Shown: in pieces, positions 56,628 through 64,000 of the stretch | Position numbering within the stretch: the first letter of the stretch is position 1 | Layout of the letters: every line of letters begins with the position of its first letter | NCBI RefSeq assembly: GCF_008639165.1 | Contig: NZ_CP029197.1 | Location: forward strand, 1,860,001 to 1,924,000 | Direction of reading: 5' to 3' | Length of the DNA stretch: 64,000 nt | Source: Streptomyces venezuelae ATCC 10712 | Lineage (GTDB): Bacteria; Actinomycetota; Actinomycetes; Streptomycetales; Streptomycetaceae | Position numbers and translations under genes: made by a program | Notes under the pieces: generated by a model | The model's database searches: none | Told to the model about the DNA's origin: nothing | What the model saw: only the letters and a program-made list of their open reading frames with translations

Positions 56628-57608
56628 TCATGCCTTCACCAGTCCTTCGGTCGCGCCGCCCAGCGCCAGGTACACGTCCTCCAGGCTGGGCGTCGCGAGG
56701 GTGAAGTCGTCGAGCGCGGCGAACGCGGCCCCGCCGGTGACGGTGGCGACGGCCGCGCGGGCCGCGTCGGGGGCGAGCCGGAGGACCCAGCGCCGTCCGG
56801 TCTCCTGGGCGAGTTCGCGCAGCGCGGCGACCTCGGGCAGCTGGAGCGGCGCCGACTCGCGCCAGACCAGTTCGACGCGGATCTCGCCCGCGACGCGTTC
56901 CTTGAGTCCGGCGGGCGTGTCGCAGGCGATGACCCGGCCGTGTTCGAGGACGGCGACCCGGTCGAGCACGGTCTCGGCCTCGATGACGTTGTGGGTGACG
57001 AGCAGCACGGTGGTGCCGCGTTCGGCGCGGCGCCGGTCGACGGCGGCCCAGACGGCGCGGCGGGCGACCGGGTCCATGCCGGTGGTGGGCTCGTCGAGGA
57101 CGAGGACGGGGCGTTCGCCGACGAGCGCGGCGGCGAAGCAGGCGAGCCGCCGCTGTCCGCCGGAGAGCTTCCTGAGCGGCCGGGAGGCGAGCGGGCCGAG
57201 GCCGAGCTCGTCCAGGACGGCGTCGCGCTCGGCGCGCGCGTCGTGGGCGCCGAGGCCGCGGAGCCGGCCGGTGGTCTCGGCGGCGAGGGAGACGGTCAGC
57301 TCGTCGAGGGCGGTGGATTCCTGGCCGAGGTGGGCGAGGAGCCGGGAGGCCCGCTCGGGGTGGCGCACGAGGTCGTGGCCGAGCAGCCGGACGCTGCCGG
57401 AGTCGGGGCGCATCAGTCCGGTGAGCTGGCGCACGAGCGTGGACTTGCCGGCCCCGTTGGGACCGAGCAGGCCGAAGATCTCGCCGCCGCGCACGTCGAG
57501 GCTGATCCCGTCGGTGGCCCGCACCTCGGGAGTCGCCGGCGCACCGCGCCTGCCGCGCGTGGCGGGGTACGTCTTGACCAGATCCCGCACCACGCACACC
57601 GTACTCAC
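56628..57608 (-). CDS. ABC transporter ATP-binding protein
   Basis: A 326-residue ATPase with Walker A GPNGAGKST, signature LSGGQRRLA, Walker B VLVLDEPTTGMDP and the H-loop THNVIEAE. A C-terminal accessory region of about 90 residues (ELVWRESAPLQLPEVAAL onward) is seen in DrrA-like exporters. The exact start is unsure: GTG 57608 lacks a clear ribosome binding site, so the message may be leaderless. It is upstream of its permease gene. Confidence 0.88.
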   Translation of the reverse strand: MSTVCVVRDLVKTYPATRGRRGAPATPEVRATDGISLDVRGGEIFGLLGPNGAGKSTLVRQLTGLMRPDSGSVRLLGHDLVRHPERASRLLAHLGQESTALDELTVSLAAETTGRLRGLGAHDARAERDAVLDELGLGPLASRPLRKLSGGQRRLACFAAALVGERPVLVLDEPTTGMDPVARRAVWAAVDRRRAERGTTVLLVTHNVIEAETVLDRVAVLEHGRVIACDTPAGLKERVAGEIRVELVWRESAPLQLPEVAALRELAQETGRRWVLRLAPDAARAAVATVTGGAAFAALDDFTLATPSLEDVYLALGGATEGLVKA

Positions 57609-57619
57609 GGGGGAAGAGC

Positions 57620-58972
57620 CTACGGGGTCGCCGGGCCCGCCCCGGGCGCGGGGGCGTGTTCGGCGGCGGCCCGGACGTCGATCTCGCGCCAGAAGCCGGC
57701 CCGGATCGCATAGCGGTCGTGCTCGTCGATCTGGTCGTCCTTGTGGGCGAGCAGCCCGAATCGGGCGGCGTAGCGGAGGAGTTCGCCGTCGATGCGGTGC
57801 GGGATGCGGGGGTAGAGGGTGGAGAGTTTCTGGACGTGGCTCTGCTCGGGGAGCCGTTCCATCCACCGCCGCGCGAACACCTGTCCGACCTCGAAGGGGT
57901 CACCGCCGACGGTGGTGATGTCCTCCTCGCGGTCCGCCCAGCGCTGCTCGGCGCTGGTGAGGGCGGCGAGGGTGGGCAGGGACGCCGTCTCGGCCGGTTC
58001 GCCCAGGGCGGGGGCCGGGCGCTCGACCCAGCCCCGGTCGGAGGACCAGCGGAGCGCGCTCGTGCCCTGCGGCACGGCGGCGCCCGGGGCGCCCGGGGTG
58101 GTGCCGGGGGCGCGCAGGCCGGCCAGGTCCTTCGGGGTGGGGACGCCCTTGCCGGCCGCCGGCGCGGGCACGCCCGTACCGGCGCCGCGGTCGCGGTCGT
58201 GCTCGTCCTCGCGGAGGTGACCGTTGCCCTGCACGTGCCCGTTGGTGTGGTGGAGGTGACCGTCGCCGCGGGAGGCCTCCGCGGTGTTCCCGGCGGCCGC
58301 GGCCTCGGCGGCCCGTTCCGCGGAGGCCGCGAGGGCGGCTTCCGGCAGCGGCGCGGAGAGGATGGCGGCGATCTCCGGGCGCGGCGCGGGCGGCGGCGAG
58401 CAGATCCCGGTGAGGTCCTTGGCGCGGACGGCCCGGGTGATCCAGGCCCGGTCGAGGACCCGCCGCTCGTCGGCCTCGGCGACCAGGTCCTCGGACTGGT
58501 TGTAGTCCCCGTCGGCGGCCTGGACGGCCCAGAGGTGGACGGCGACGCCGTGTTCCTTGGCCGACATCAGCCCGGGCAGCAGGTCGCCGTCGCCGGTGAC
58601 GAGCACGATGTCGGAGCAGGCCCGGTTCCTGGCGAGTTCGGTGAGCTCGGTGTGCATGGCCGCGTCGACGCCCTTCTGGGCCCAGCGTCCGTCGCTCCTC
58701 GTCAGGGCGCCCAGCCGTACGGTGACCCGGGGCATCACCCGCAGCCTGCGGTGCTCGGGCTGGGGCACCCGGTCGGGCGCGCCGTCGAACCAGTAGATCC
58801 GCAGGAGGGGCAGCGCGGTCTCGGCCTCGGCGCGCTGGCTCAGCTGCTGGATGAGCCCGGCGTGATCGACGGTGATCCGGGAGCGGGCCGGTTCCCCGGC
58901 GAGGAGACTGGCGGCGGCACCCAGCAGGTAGCCGGCGTCCACCAGGACGACGCAGCGGTCCACGTGTTCCAC
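57620..58972 (-). CDS. NYN-domain (PIN-like) RNase-type protein
   Basis: A 450-residue protein. The N-terminal NYN domain has the acidic residues of a PIN-like nuclease: VVLVDAGYLL (about 8-17), the middle QKGVDAAMHTEL (about 99-110) and VTGDGDLLPGL (about 124-134). A long, low-complexity His/Gly/Pro linker (about 230-300) leads to a C-terminal domain (SHVQKLSTLYPRIPHRIDGELLRYAARFGLL) that may bind nucleic acid. GTG 58972 is used here; GTG 58963 has a better-spaced ribosome binding site. It may cut structured RNA. Confidence 0.8.
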   Translation of the reverse strand: MEHVDRCVVLVDAGYLLGAAASLLAGEPARSRITVDHAGLIQQLSQRAEAETALPLLRIYWFDGAPDRVPQPEHRRLRVMPRVTVRLGALTRSDGRWAQKGVDAAMHTELTELARNRACSDIVLVTGDGDLLPGLMSAKEHGVAVHLWAVQAADGDYNQSEDLVAEADERRVLDRAWITRAVRAKDLTGICSPPPAPRPEIAAILSAPLPEAALAASAERAAEAAAAGNTAEASRGDGHLHHTNGHVQGNGHLREDEHDRDRGAGTGVPAPAAGKGVPTPKDLAGLRAPGTTPGAPGAAVPQGTSALRWSSDRGWVERPAPALGEPAETASLPTLAALTSAEQRWADREEDITTVGGDPFEVGQVFARRWMERLPEQSHVQKLSTLYPRIPHRIDGELLRYAARFGLLAHKDDQIDEHDRYAIRAGFWREIDVRAAAEHAPAPGAGPATP

Positions 58973-59188
58973 CCTCTTTCGGGAACCTCGGGATCGGAAG
59001 TTGCTTCGGATTTCCTTCGAGTCTGCCCGAAGGCCGGGGGCTCGACGGCCGGAACTGGATCATCGGCGTGGCGGATGTCACGTTCTCGGCGGGCTCACGC
59101 TCCGTAATGATCCAACATGCGCCGGTTCACACCGTATGTGAGTCTGACAGCGGCCCTGGCCCCTAGGTCCCTTTGAGGAGGCATCCCC

Positions 59189-59362
59189 ATGGCCAAGAAC
59201 CGCAACCAGAACCGCAGTCAGAAGCAGCAGTCCCCCGCCGAGCGCGGCGCCCAGCAGGCGCAGCAGTCGGCGATGGAGTCGCAGGCCGAACAGCGCGCCG
59301 GCCAGGTCACGCCGGGTGACATGGCGCGCAAGGGCCGTCAGAAGCGCTTCGGCCACAACTGA
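59189..59362 (+). CDS. 57-residue Gln-rich basic protein
   Basis: ATG 59189 to TGA 59362 encodes a 57-residue hydrophilic protein rich in Gln, Lys, Arg and Asn (start MAKNRNQNRSQKQQ, end RKGRQKRFGHN) with no predicted membrane segment. TGAGGAGG stands at a good distance before the ATG and a perfect terminator follows 17 bp later, so it is a real mono-cistronic gene. It looks like a small DUF6243-type protein of Streptomyces, function unknown. Codon use matches the neighbours. Confidence 0.8.
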   Translation: MAKNRNQNRSQKQQSPAERGAQQAQQSAMESQAEQRAGQVTPGDMARKGRQKRFGHN

Positions 59363-59379
59363 CGCGTCCGCGTACGGCA

Positions 59380-59413
59380 AAGGGGCGCGCCCGTGACGAC
59401 GGGCGCGCCCCTT
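59380..59413. terminator. Bidirectional terminator between the small protein gene and dnaE
   Basis: AAGGGGCGCGCCCGT (59380-59394) pairs perfectly with 59399-59413 across a GACG loop. It serves the small gene on the plus strand and dnaE on the minus strand. Confidence 0.9.
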
Positions 59414-59447
59414 GCGCGTGCGTTTCCGGCGGGGGCCGGCGGACCGG

Positions 59448-62400
59448 TCAGCCGGCCAGGCAGGACGGGCCGAGCAGGACCTTCAGGTCGCCGAAGAGCG
59501 CCGGGTCGGGCTGCACCCGGTGCCGGTCGAGCCGGAGCACGGTGGTGGTGCGGGGGCCCTGGAGCTTGATCCGCACCTCGGTGTTGCCCTTGTGGTGGCC
59601 CAGGATCTCGCCCAGCCGGGTGACCATCGGCGGGGTCACCTTCACGGTGGGGATGGTGAGGACGACCGGTGCGTTGGTCCCGGCGTTCGACAGGTCGGGG
59701 ACCATCAGTTCCATGGCGACCAGCCGGGGCACGTCCTCGCGCTTGTCGAGCCGGCCCTTGACGAAGACGACCGTGTCCTCGACGAGCTGGGTGGACACCA
59801 GCTGGTAGGTGGCCGGGAAGAACATGCACTCGATGGAACCGGCCAGGTCCTCGACGGTGGCGATGGCCCAGGCGTTGCCCTGCTTGGTCATCTTGCGCTG
59901 GAGGCCGGAGATGATGCCGCCGATGGTGACGACCGCGCCGTCGGCGTGCTCGCCGCCGGTGAGCTGGGAGATCGCCGCGTCCGTCTTGTCGGACAGGACG
60001 TGCTCGATGCCGAAGAGCGGGTGGTCGGAGACGTACAGACCGAGCATCTCGCGCTCCTGGGCGAGCAGGTAGGACTTCTCCCACTCGACGTCGGAGAACT
60101 CGACGTCGAGGCCGAAGCCCGGCTCGTCCGTGGACTCGTCGCCCATGCCGCCGAAGAGGTCGAACTGTCCCTCGGCCTCCTTGCGCTTGACCGCCACCAC
60201 GTTGTCGATCATCGGTTCGTGGTGGGCGACCAGGCCCTTGCGGGTGTGGCCCATCTCGTCGAAGGCGCCGGCCTTGATCAGCGACTCGATGGTCCGCTTG
60301 TTGCAGACGACGGCCTCGACCTTGTCGAGGAAGTCGGGGAAGGTGGAGTACTTCCCCTTGGCCTTGCGCGTCTTGATGATCGACTCGACGACGTTGGTGC
60401 CGACGTTGCGGACGGCGGAGAGGCCGAAGAGGATCACGTCGTCGCCCTGGGCGGCGAAGTTCGACTCGGACTCGTTGACGTTGGGCGGGAGCACCTTGAT
60501 GCCCATGCGGCGGCACTCGTTCAGATAGACCGCGGACTTGTCCTTGTCGTCCTTGACCGAGGTCAGCAGACCGGCCATGTACTCGGCCGGGTAGTTGGCC
60601 TTGAGGTAGGCGGTCCAGTAGGAGACCAGGCCGTACGCGGCCGAGTGGGCCTTGTTGAAGGCGTAGCCGGCGAAGGGGACCAGGACGTCCCAGAGGGCCT
60701 TGATGGCCTCGTCGCTGAAGCCCTTCTTCTTGGCGCCGGCCTCGAAGATCACGAAGTTCTTCGCCAGCTCCTCGGGCTTCTTCTTGCCCATCACGCGGCG
60801 GAGGATGTCGGCCTCGCCGAGCGAGTAGCCGGCGATGATCTGGGCGGCCTTCTGCACCTGCTCCTGGTACACGATGAGGCCGTAGGTGACCGCGAGCACC
60901 TCTTCGAGCGGCTTCTCCAGCTCGGGGTGGATCGGGGTGATCTCCTGCTGCCCGTTCTTGCGCAGCGCGTAGTTCGTGTGCGAGTTCATGCCCATCGGGC
61001 CCGGCCGGTACAGGGCGGACACGGCGGAGATGTCTTCGAAGTTGTCGGGCTTCATCAGCCGCAGCAGCGAGCGCATGGGCCCGCCGTCGAACTGGAAGAC
61101 GCCGAGGGTGTCACCGCGCTGGAGCAGTTCGAAGGTCTTCGGGTCGTCGAGCGGCAGGGCCAGCAGGTCGAGGTCGATGCCCTTGTTGGCCTTCACCATC
61201 TTGACGGCGTCGTCCATGATGGTCAGGTTGCGCAGGCCCAGGAAGTCCATCTTGAGCAGGCCCAGCGACTCGCACTGCGGGTAGTCCCACTGCGTGATGG
61301 TGACGCCGTCGGTGTGCCGCACCCAGATCGGCGCGTGGTCGACGATCGGCTCGCTGGACATGATCACGCCGGCCGCGTGCACGCCCATCTGGCGGACCAG
61401 GCCCTCGACGCCGCGGGCGGTGTCGATGACCTTCTTGACGTCCGGCTCGTTCTCGTACATCGCGCGGATCTCGCCGGCCTCGCTGTAGCGCGGGTGGGAG
61501 GGGTCGGTGATGCCGTTGAGGTCGATGCCCTTGCCGAGGACGTCGGCGGGCATGGCCTTGGTGAGCCGGTCGCCCATGGCGTACGGGTAGCCGAGGACGC
61601 GGGCCGAGTCCTTGATGGCGTTCTTCGCCTTGATCTTGCCGTAGGTGCCGATCATGGCGACCTTGTCGGAGCCGTACTTCTCCGTCACGTACCGGATCAC
61701 CTCGACGCGCCTACGCTCGTCGAAGTCGATGTCGACGTCGGGCATCGAGATGCGCTCGGGGTTGAGGAAGCGCTCGAAGATCAGTCCGTGCGGGATCGGG
61801 TCGAGGTCGGTGATGCCCATGGCGTACGCGACGATCGAGCCGGCCGCGGAGCCTCGGCCGGGGCCCACGGCGATGCCCTGCTTCTTCGCCCACATGATGA
61901 AGTCGGCGACGACGAGGAAGTAGCCGGGGAAGCCCATCGAGATGATGGTGTCCATCTCGTACTCGACCTGCTTCATGCGGTCCTCGGGGATGCCGTCGGG
62001 GAAGCGGCGGTGCATCCCGCGCATGGTCTCCTCGCGGAACCAGGTGACCTCGGTGTAGCCCTCGGGGATGTCGAACTTCGGCATCAGGTTCTTCTCGACG
62101 AACATGCCGTCGGTGCTGACCTGCTCGGCGACCAGGAGGGTGTTGCGGCAGCCCTCCTGCCAGGCGTCCGAGGAGTCGACGGCGTACATCTCGTCGGTGG
62201 ACTTCAGGTAGTAGCCGGTGCCGTCGAAGCGGAAGCGGTCCGGGTCGGAGAGGTTCTTGCCGGTCTGGATGCACAGCAGCGCGTCGTGGGCGGCGGCCTC
62301 GTGCGCGTACGTGTAGTGCGAGTCGTTGGTGACCAGCGGCGGGATGCCGAGCTTCTTGCCGATCTCCAGGAGTCCGTCGCGGACCCGGCGCTCGATCTCG

Positions 62401-62987
62401 ATGCCGTGGTCCATCAGCTCCAGGAAGTACCGGTCCTTGCCGAAGATGTCCTGGTACTCGGAGGCGGACTTCAGGGCCTCGTCGAACTGGCCGAGCCGGA
62501 GCCGGGTCTGCAGCTCGCCGGAGGGGCAGCCGGTGGAGGCGATCAGCCCCTCGGACCACTGGGAGATGGTCTCCTTGTCCATCCGGGGCCACTTCTGCAG
62601 CCAGCCCTCGGCGTACGCGTCGGAGGAGAGCCGGAAGAGGTTGTGCAGTCCGGTGTTGTTCGCCGCCCAGATCGTCTTGTGGGTGTAACCACCGGAACCG
62701 GAGACGTCGTCCCGCTTCTGGTGCGGCTGGCCCCACTGGATCTTCCGCTTGTTGCGGCGGGACTCGGGGGCGACGTACGCCTCGATGCCGATGATCGGCG
62801 TCACCCCGGCCTTCTTCGCCGAGTGGAAGAAGTCGTACGCCCCGTGGAGATTGCCGTGGTCGGACATCGCGATGTGGGTCATGCCCATCTCGTTGCACGC
62901 GTTGAACATGTCCTTCAGCCGCGCGGCACCGTCCAGCAGCGAGTACTGGGTGTGGACGTGGAGGTGCGTGAAGGGCGGCTTGGTCAC
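59448..62987 (-). CDS. dnaE: DNA polymerase III alpha subunit
   Basis: A 1179-residue C-family polymerase, the replicative catalytic subunit. The PHP domain opens with THLHVHTQYSLLDG (7-20) and keeps its His/Asp metal residues. The polymerase acidic motif PDVDIDF is at 416-422, and PGRGSAAGS lies at 376-384. VYQEQVQKAAQ, the HhH region and an OB fold (VVTIGGIISGLQRKMTKQGNAWA) follow. GTG 62987 is the start. Length and composition fit the essential DnaE1 type rather than the error-prone DnaE2. Confidence 0.96.
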   Translation of the reverse strand: MTKPPFTHLHVHTQYSLLDGAARLKDMFNACNEMGMTHIAMSDHGNLHGAYDFFHSAKKAGVTPIIGIEAYVAPESRRNKRKIQWGQPHQKRDDVSGSGGYTHKTIWAANNTGLHNLFRLSSDAYAEGWLQKWPRMDKETISQWSEGLIASTGCPSGELQTRLRLGQFDEALKSASEYQDIFGKDRYFLELMDHGIEIERRVRDGLLEIGKKLGIPPLVTNDSHYTYAHEAAAHDALLCIQTGKNLSDPDRFRFDGTGYYLKSTDEMYAVDSSDAWQEGCRNTLLVAEQVSTDGMFVEKNLMPKFDIPEGYTEVTWFREETMRGMHRRFPDGIPEDRMKQVEYEMDTIISMGFPGYFLVVADFIMWAKKQGIAVGPGRGSAAGSIVAYAMGITDLDPIPHGLIFERFLNPERISMPDVDIDFDERRRVEVIRYVTEKYGSDKVAMIGTYGKIKAKNAIKDSARVLGYPYAMGDRLTKAMPADVLGKGIDLNGITDPSHPRYSEAGEIRAMYENEPDVKKVIDTARGVEGLVRQMGVHAAGVIMSSEPIVDHAPIWVRHTDGVTITQWDYPQCESLGLLKMDFLGLRNLTIMDDAVKMVKANKGIDLDLLALPLDDPKTFELLQRGDTLGVFQFDGGPMRSLLRLMKPDNFEDISAVSALYRPGPMGMNSHTNYALRKNGQQEITPIHPELEKPLEEVLAVTYGLIVYQEQVQKAAQIIAGYSLGEADILRRVMGKKKPEELAKNFVIFEAGAKKKGFSDEAIKALWDVLVPFAGYAFNKAHSAAYGLVSYWTAYLKANYPAEYMAGLLTSVKDDKDKSAVYLNECRRMGIKVLPPNVNESESNFAAQGDDVILFGLSAVRNVGTNVVESIIKTRKAKGKYSTFPDFLDKVEAVVCNKRTIESLIKAGAFDEMGHTRKGLVAHHEPMIDNVVAVKRKEAEGQFDLFGGMGDESTDEPGFGLDVEFSDVEWEKSYLLAQEREMLGLYVSDHPLFGIEHVLSDKTDAAISQLTGGEHADGAVVTIGGIISGLQRKMTKQGNAWAIATVEDLAGSIECMFFPATYQLVSTQLVEDTVVFVKGRLDKREDVPRLVAMELMVPDLSNAGTNAPVVLTIPTVKVTPPMVTRLGEILGHHKGNTEVRIKLQGPRTTTVLRLDRHRVQPDPALFGDLKVLLGPSCLAG

Positions 62988-63146
62988 GGGGGAGGCCTCC
63001 GGCGGTGAACTTCAGGGGGGACAGCGTCGAAGTCTACGTCGCCGGACTGACAGCGGCCGGGCACTCGGGGGTACCGTCGCGCGTTGGGAGACAGGAACAC
63101 CTGTCCCCTTTTGTCTATGCACGGCTTCGCACCAGGAGGCACCTCG

Positions 63147-64000
63147 ATGTCGGTCCCCCAGCCCACCGCCACGGAGCGCGGTGAGCACATCCTCGCCGTC
63201 TTCGACACCGCCTTCGGCGAGCTCCTCGCCGCCGACCCGGCGGCCTTCCGCGTCAAGTTCCGGAAGATGGCCGGCTCCGCCTTCGCCTTCTACCGCGGCA
63301 CCGCCTGCCTCTTCTACTCCGACCTGGAGCGGGAGGCCCACAGCGGCCCCTACCTGGACGAGCGCACCGGCCGGGTCTGGATCCACGGCGATCTGCACGC
63401 CGAGAACTTCGGCACGTACATGGACGCCAACGGCCGCCTGATCTTCAACGTCAACGACTTCGACGAGGCGTACGTGGGCCCCTTCACCTGGGACCTCAAG
63501 CGGCTCGCCGCCTCCCTCGCCCTCCTCGGCTACGCGAAGGCGCTCAGCGACGAGCAGATCACCCACCTGGTCCGGATCTTCGCCGCCTCCTACCGGGAGC
63601 GGATCCACGCCCTGGCGACCGGCGCGAAGACCGACGAGCTGCCGCCGTTCACGCTGGACACCGCCGAGGGCGCGCTGCTCGACGCGCTGCGCGACGCCCG
63701 CTCCATGACCCGCTTCGGACTCCTCGACTCGATGACCGAGATCCGCGACTTCGAGCGCCGCTTCTCCGCCGGCGGCGGCGCCATCGAGCTGGACGCGGCC
63801 GCCCGGTACAAGGTCCTCGCGGCCTTCGACGGCTATCTGGAGACCCTCCCGGAGTCCAGCCTGGCCCGCCCCGACTCGTACCGCGTGAAGGACGTGGTCG
63901 GGCGGCGCGGGATCGGCATCGGCTCGGCCGGCCTCCCCTCGTACAACATCCTCCTGGAGGGCAACAGCGACGCCCTGGAGAACGACGTCGTGATCTACCT
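63147..64000 (+). CDS. DUF2252 family protein (3-prime end outside window)
   Basis: The first 284 codons are in the window; the gene goes on past base 64000. ATG 63147 has CCAGGAGGC before it. KFRKMAGSAFAFYRGTACLFYSD, VWIHGDLHAENFGTYMDANG and NVNDFDEAYVGPFTWDLKRLAASL are typical of DUF2252, which shares the HGDLHxxN and DFD catalytic-loop motifs of kinase-like folds. The substrate is unknown. It is divergent from dnaE across a 159-bp gap. Confidence 0.85.
   Translation, partial: MSVPQPTATERGEHILAVFDTAFGELLAADPAAFRVKFRKMAGSAFAFYRGTACLFYSDLEREAHSGPYLDERTGRVWIHGDLHAENFGTYMDANGRLIFNVNDFDEAYVGPFTWDLKRLAASLALLGYAKALSDEQITHLVRIFAASYRERIHALATGAKTDELPPFTLDTAEGALLDALRDARSMTRFGLLDSMTEIRDFERRFSAGGGAIELDAAARYKVLAAFDGYLETLPESSLARPDSYRVKDVVGRRGIGIGSAGLPSYNILLEGNSDALENDVVIY

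Noticed and set aside
59412..63008. A 1198-codon open frame on the plus strand opposite dnaE.
   Set aside because: It mirrors the dnaE codons, has an Asp/Val/Gly-rich shadow composition and shows no known motif.

Overview
The window is a very GC-rich, tightly packed chromosomal segment of a Streptomyces-type actinomycete. Genes overlap by ATGA or GTGA, GTG starts are common, and the order gltBD / ADP-ribosylglycohydrolases / lgt / trpAB-M-C / trpE-hisI / hisF-priA-hisH-hisB-hisC-hisD / dnaE is the familiar core order of that genus. No rRNA, tRNA, insertion sequence, prophage gene or CRISPR array was seen.

Positions 1-12895 hold what looks like a complete KstR2-type regulon for the last two steroid rings (HIP-CoA catabolism): an SDR (partial), EchA20, IpdA, IpdB and IpdC on one side, and FadA6, KstR2, IpdF, FadE30 and a FadE31/FadE33-like pair on the other. 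The two halves are separated by a secreted-type tyrosine phosphatase and a DEAD-box helicase. Each divergent promoter (289-302 and 10690-10703) carries a matching KstR2-like palindrome. The 3-prime end of fadA6 is followed by three extra copies of its last codons, embedded in an exact 122-bp direct repeat. Positions 12903-17369 hold a PPOX-fold protein, a VOC protein and a PadR repressor divergent from an operon of a luciferase-like flavin enzyme, a 20beta-HSD-like SDR and an HSL-type esterase.

Positions 17507-24773 carry gltB-gltD, with a candidate GlnR box, and a VIT1/CCC1 metal transporter with a candidate iron box. Positions 25029-33043 form a seven-gene translationally coupled operon: four ADP-ribosylglycohydrolase-family genes (one with degenerate metal sites and an N-terminal 12-residue repeat), a ribokinase-like kinase, a family III CoA-transferase and a CitE-like lyase, closed by a strong terminator.

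Positions 33107-50689 are the amino-acid block on the minus strand: hisD-C-B, a small membrane protein, hisH, priA, a RidA-like protein and hisF; an ArsR-type regulator with an MFS exporter; hisI-trpE with a Trp-associated membrane protein; then trpC-trpM-trpB-trpA, a thioredoxin-fold protein and lgt. No trpF is present, in keeping with bifunctional PriA. trpC is preceded by a 19-codon ORF with its own ribosome binding site and five consecutive His codons, whose stop overlaps the trpC start. I regard this as the most unexpected feature of the window.

Positions 50893-64000 contain a beta-helix-like membrane protein, a three-gene operon (unknown, LON substrate-binding domain, YbaK), a DUF2567-like membrane protein, an ABC exporter pair, a NYN-domain protein, a 57-residue Gln-rich protein, dnaE and the start of a DUF2252 gene that runs off the end.
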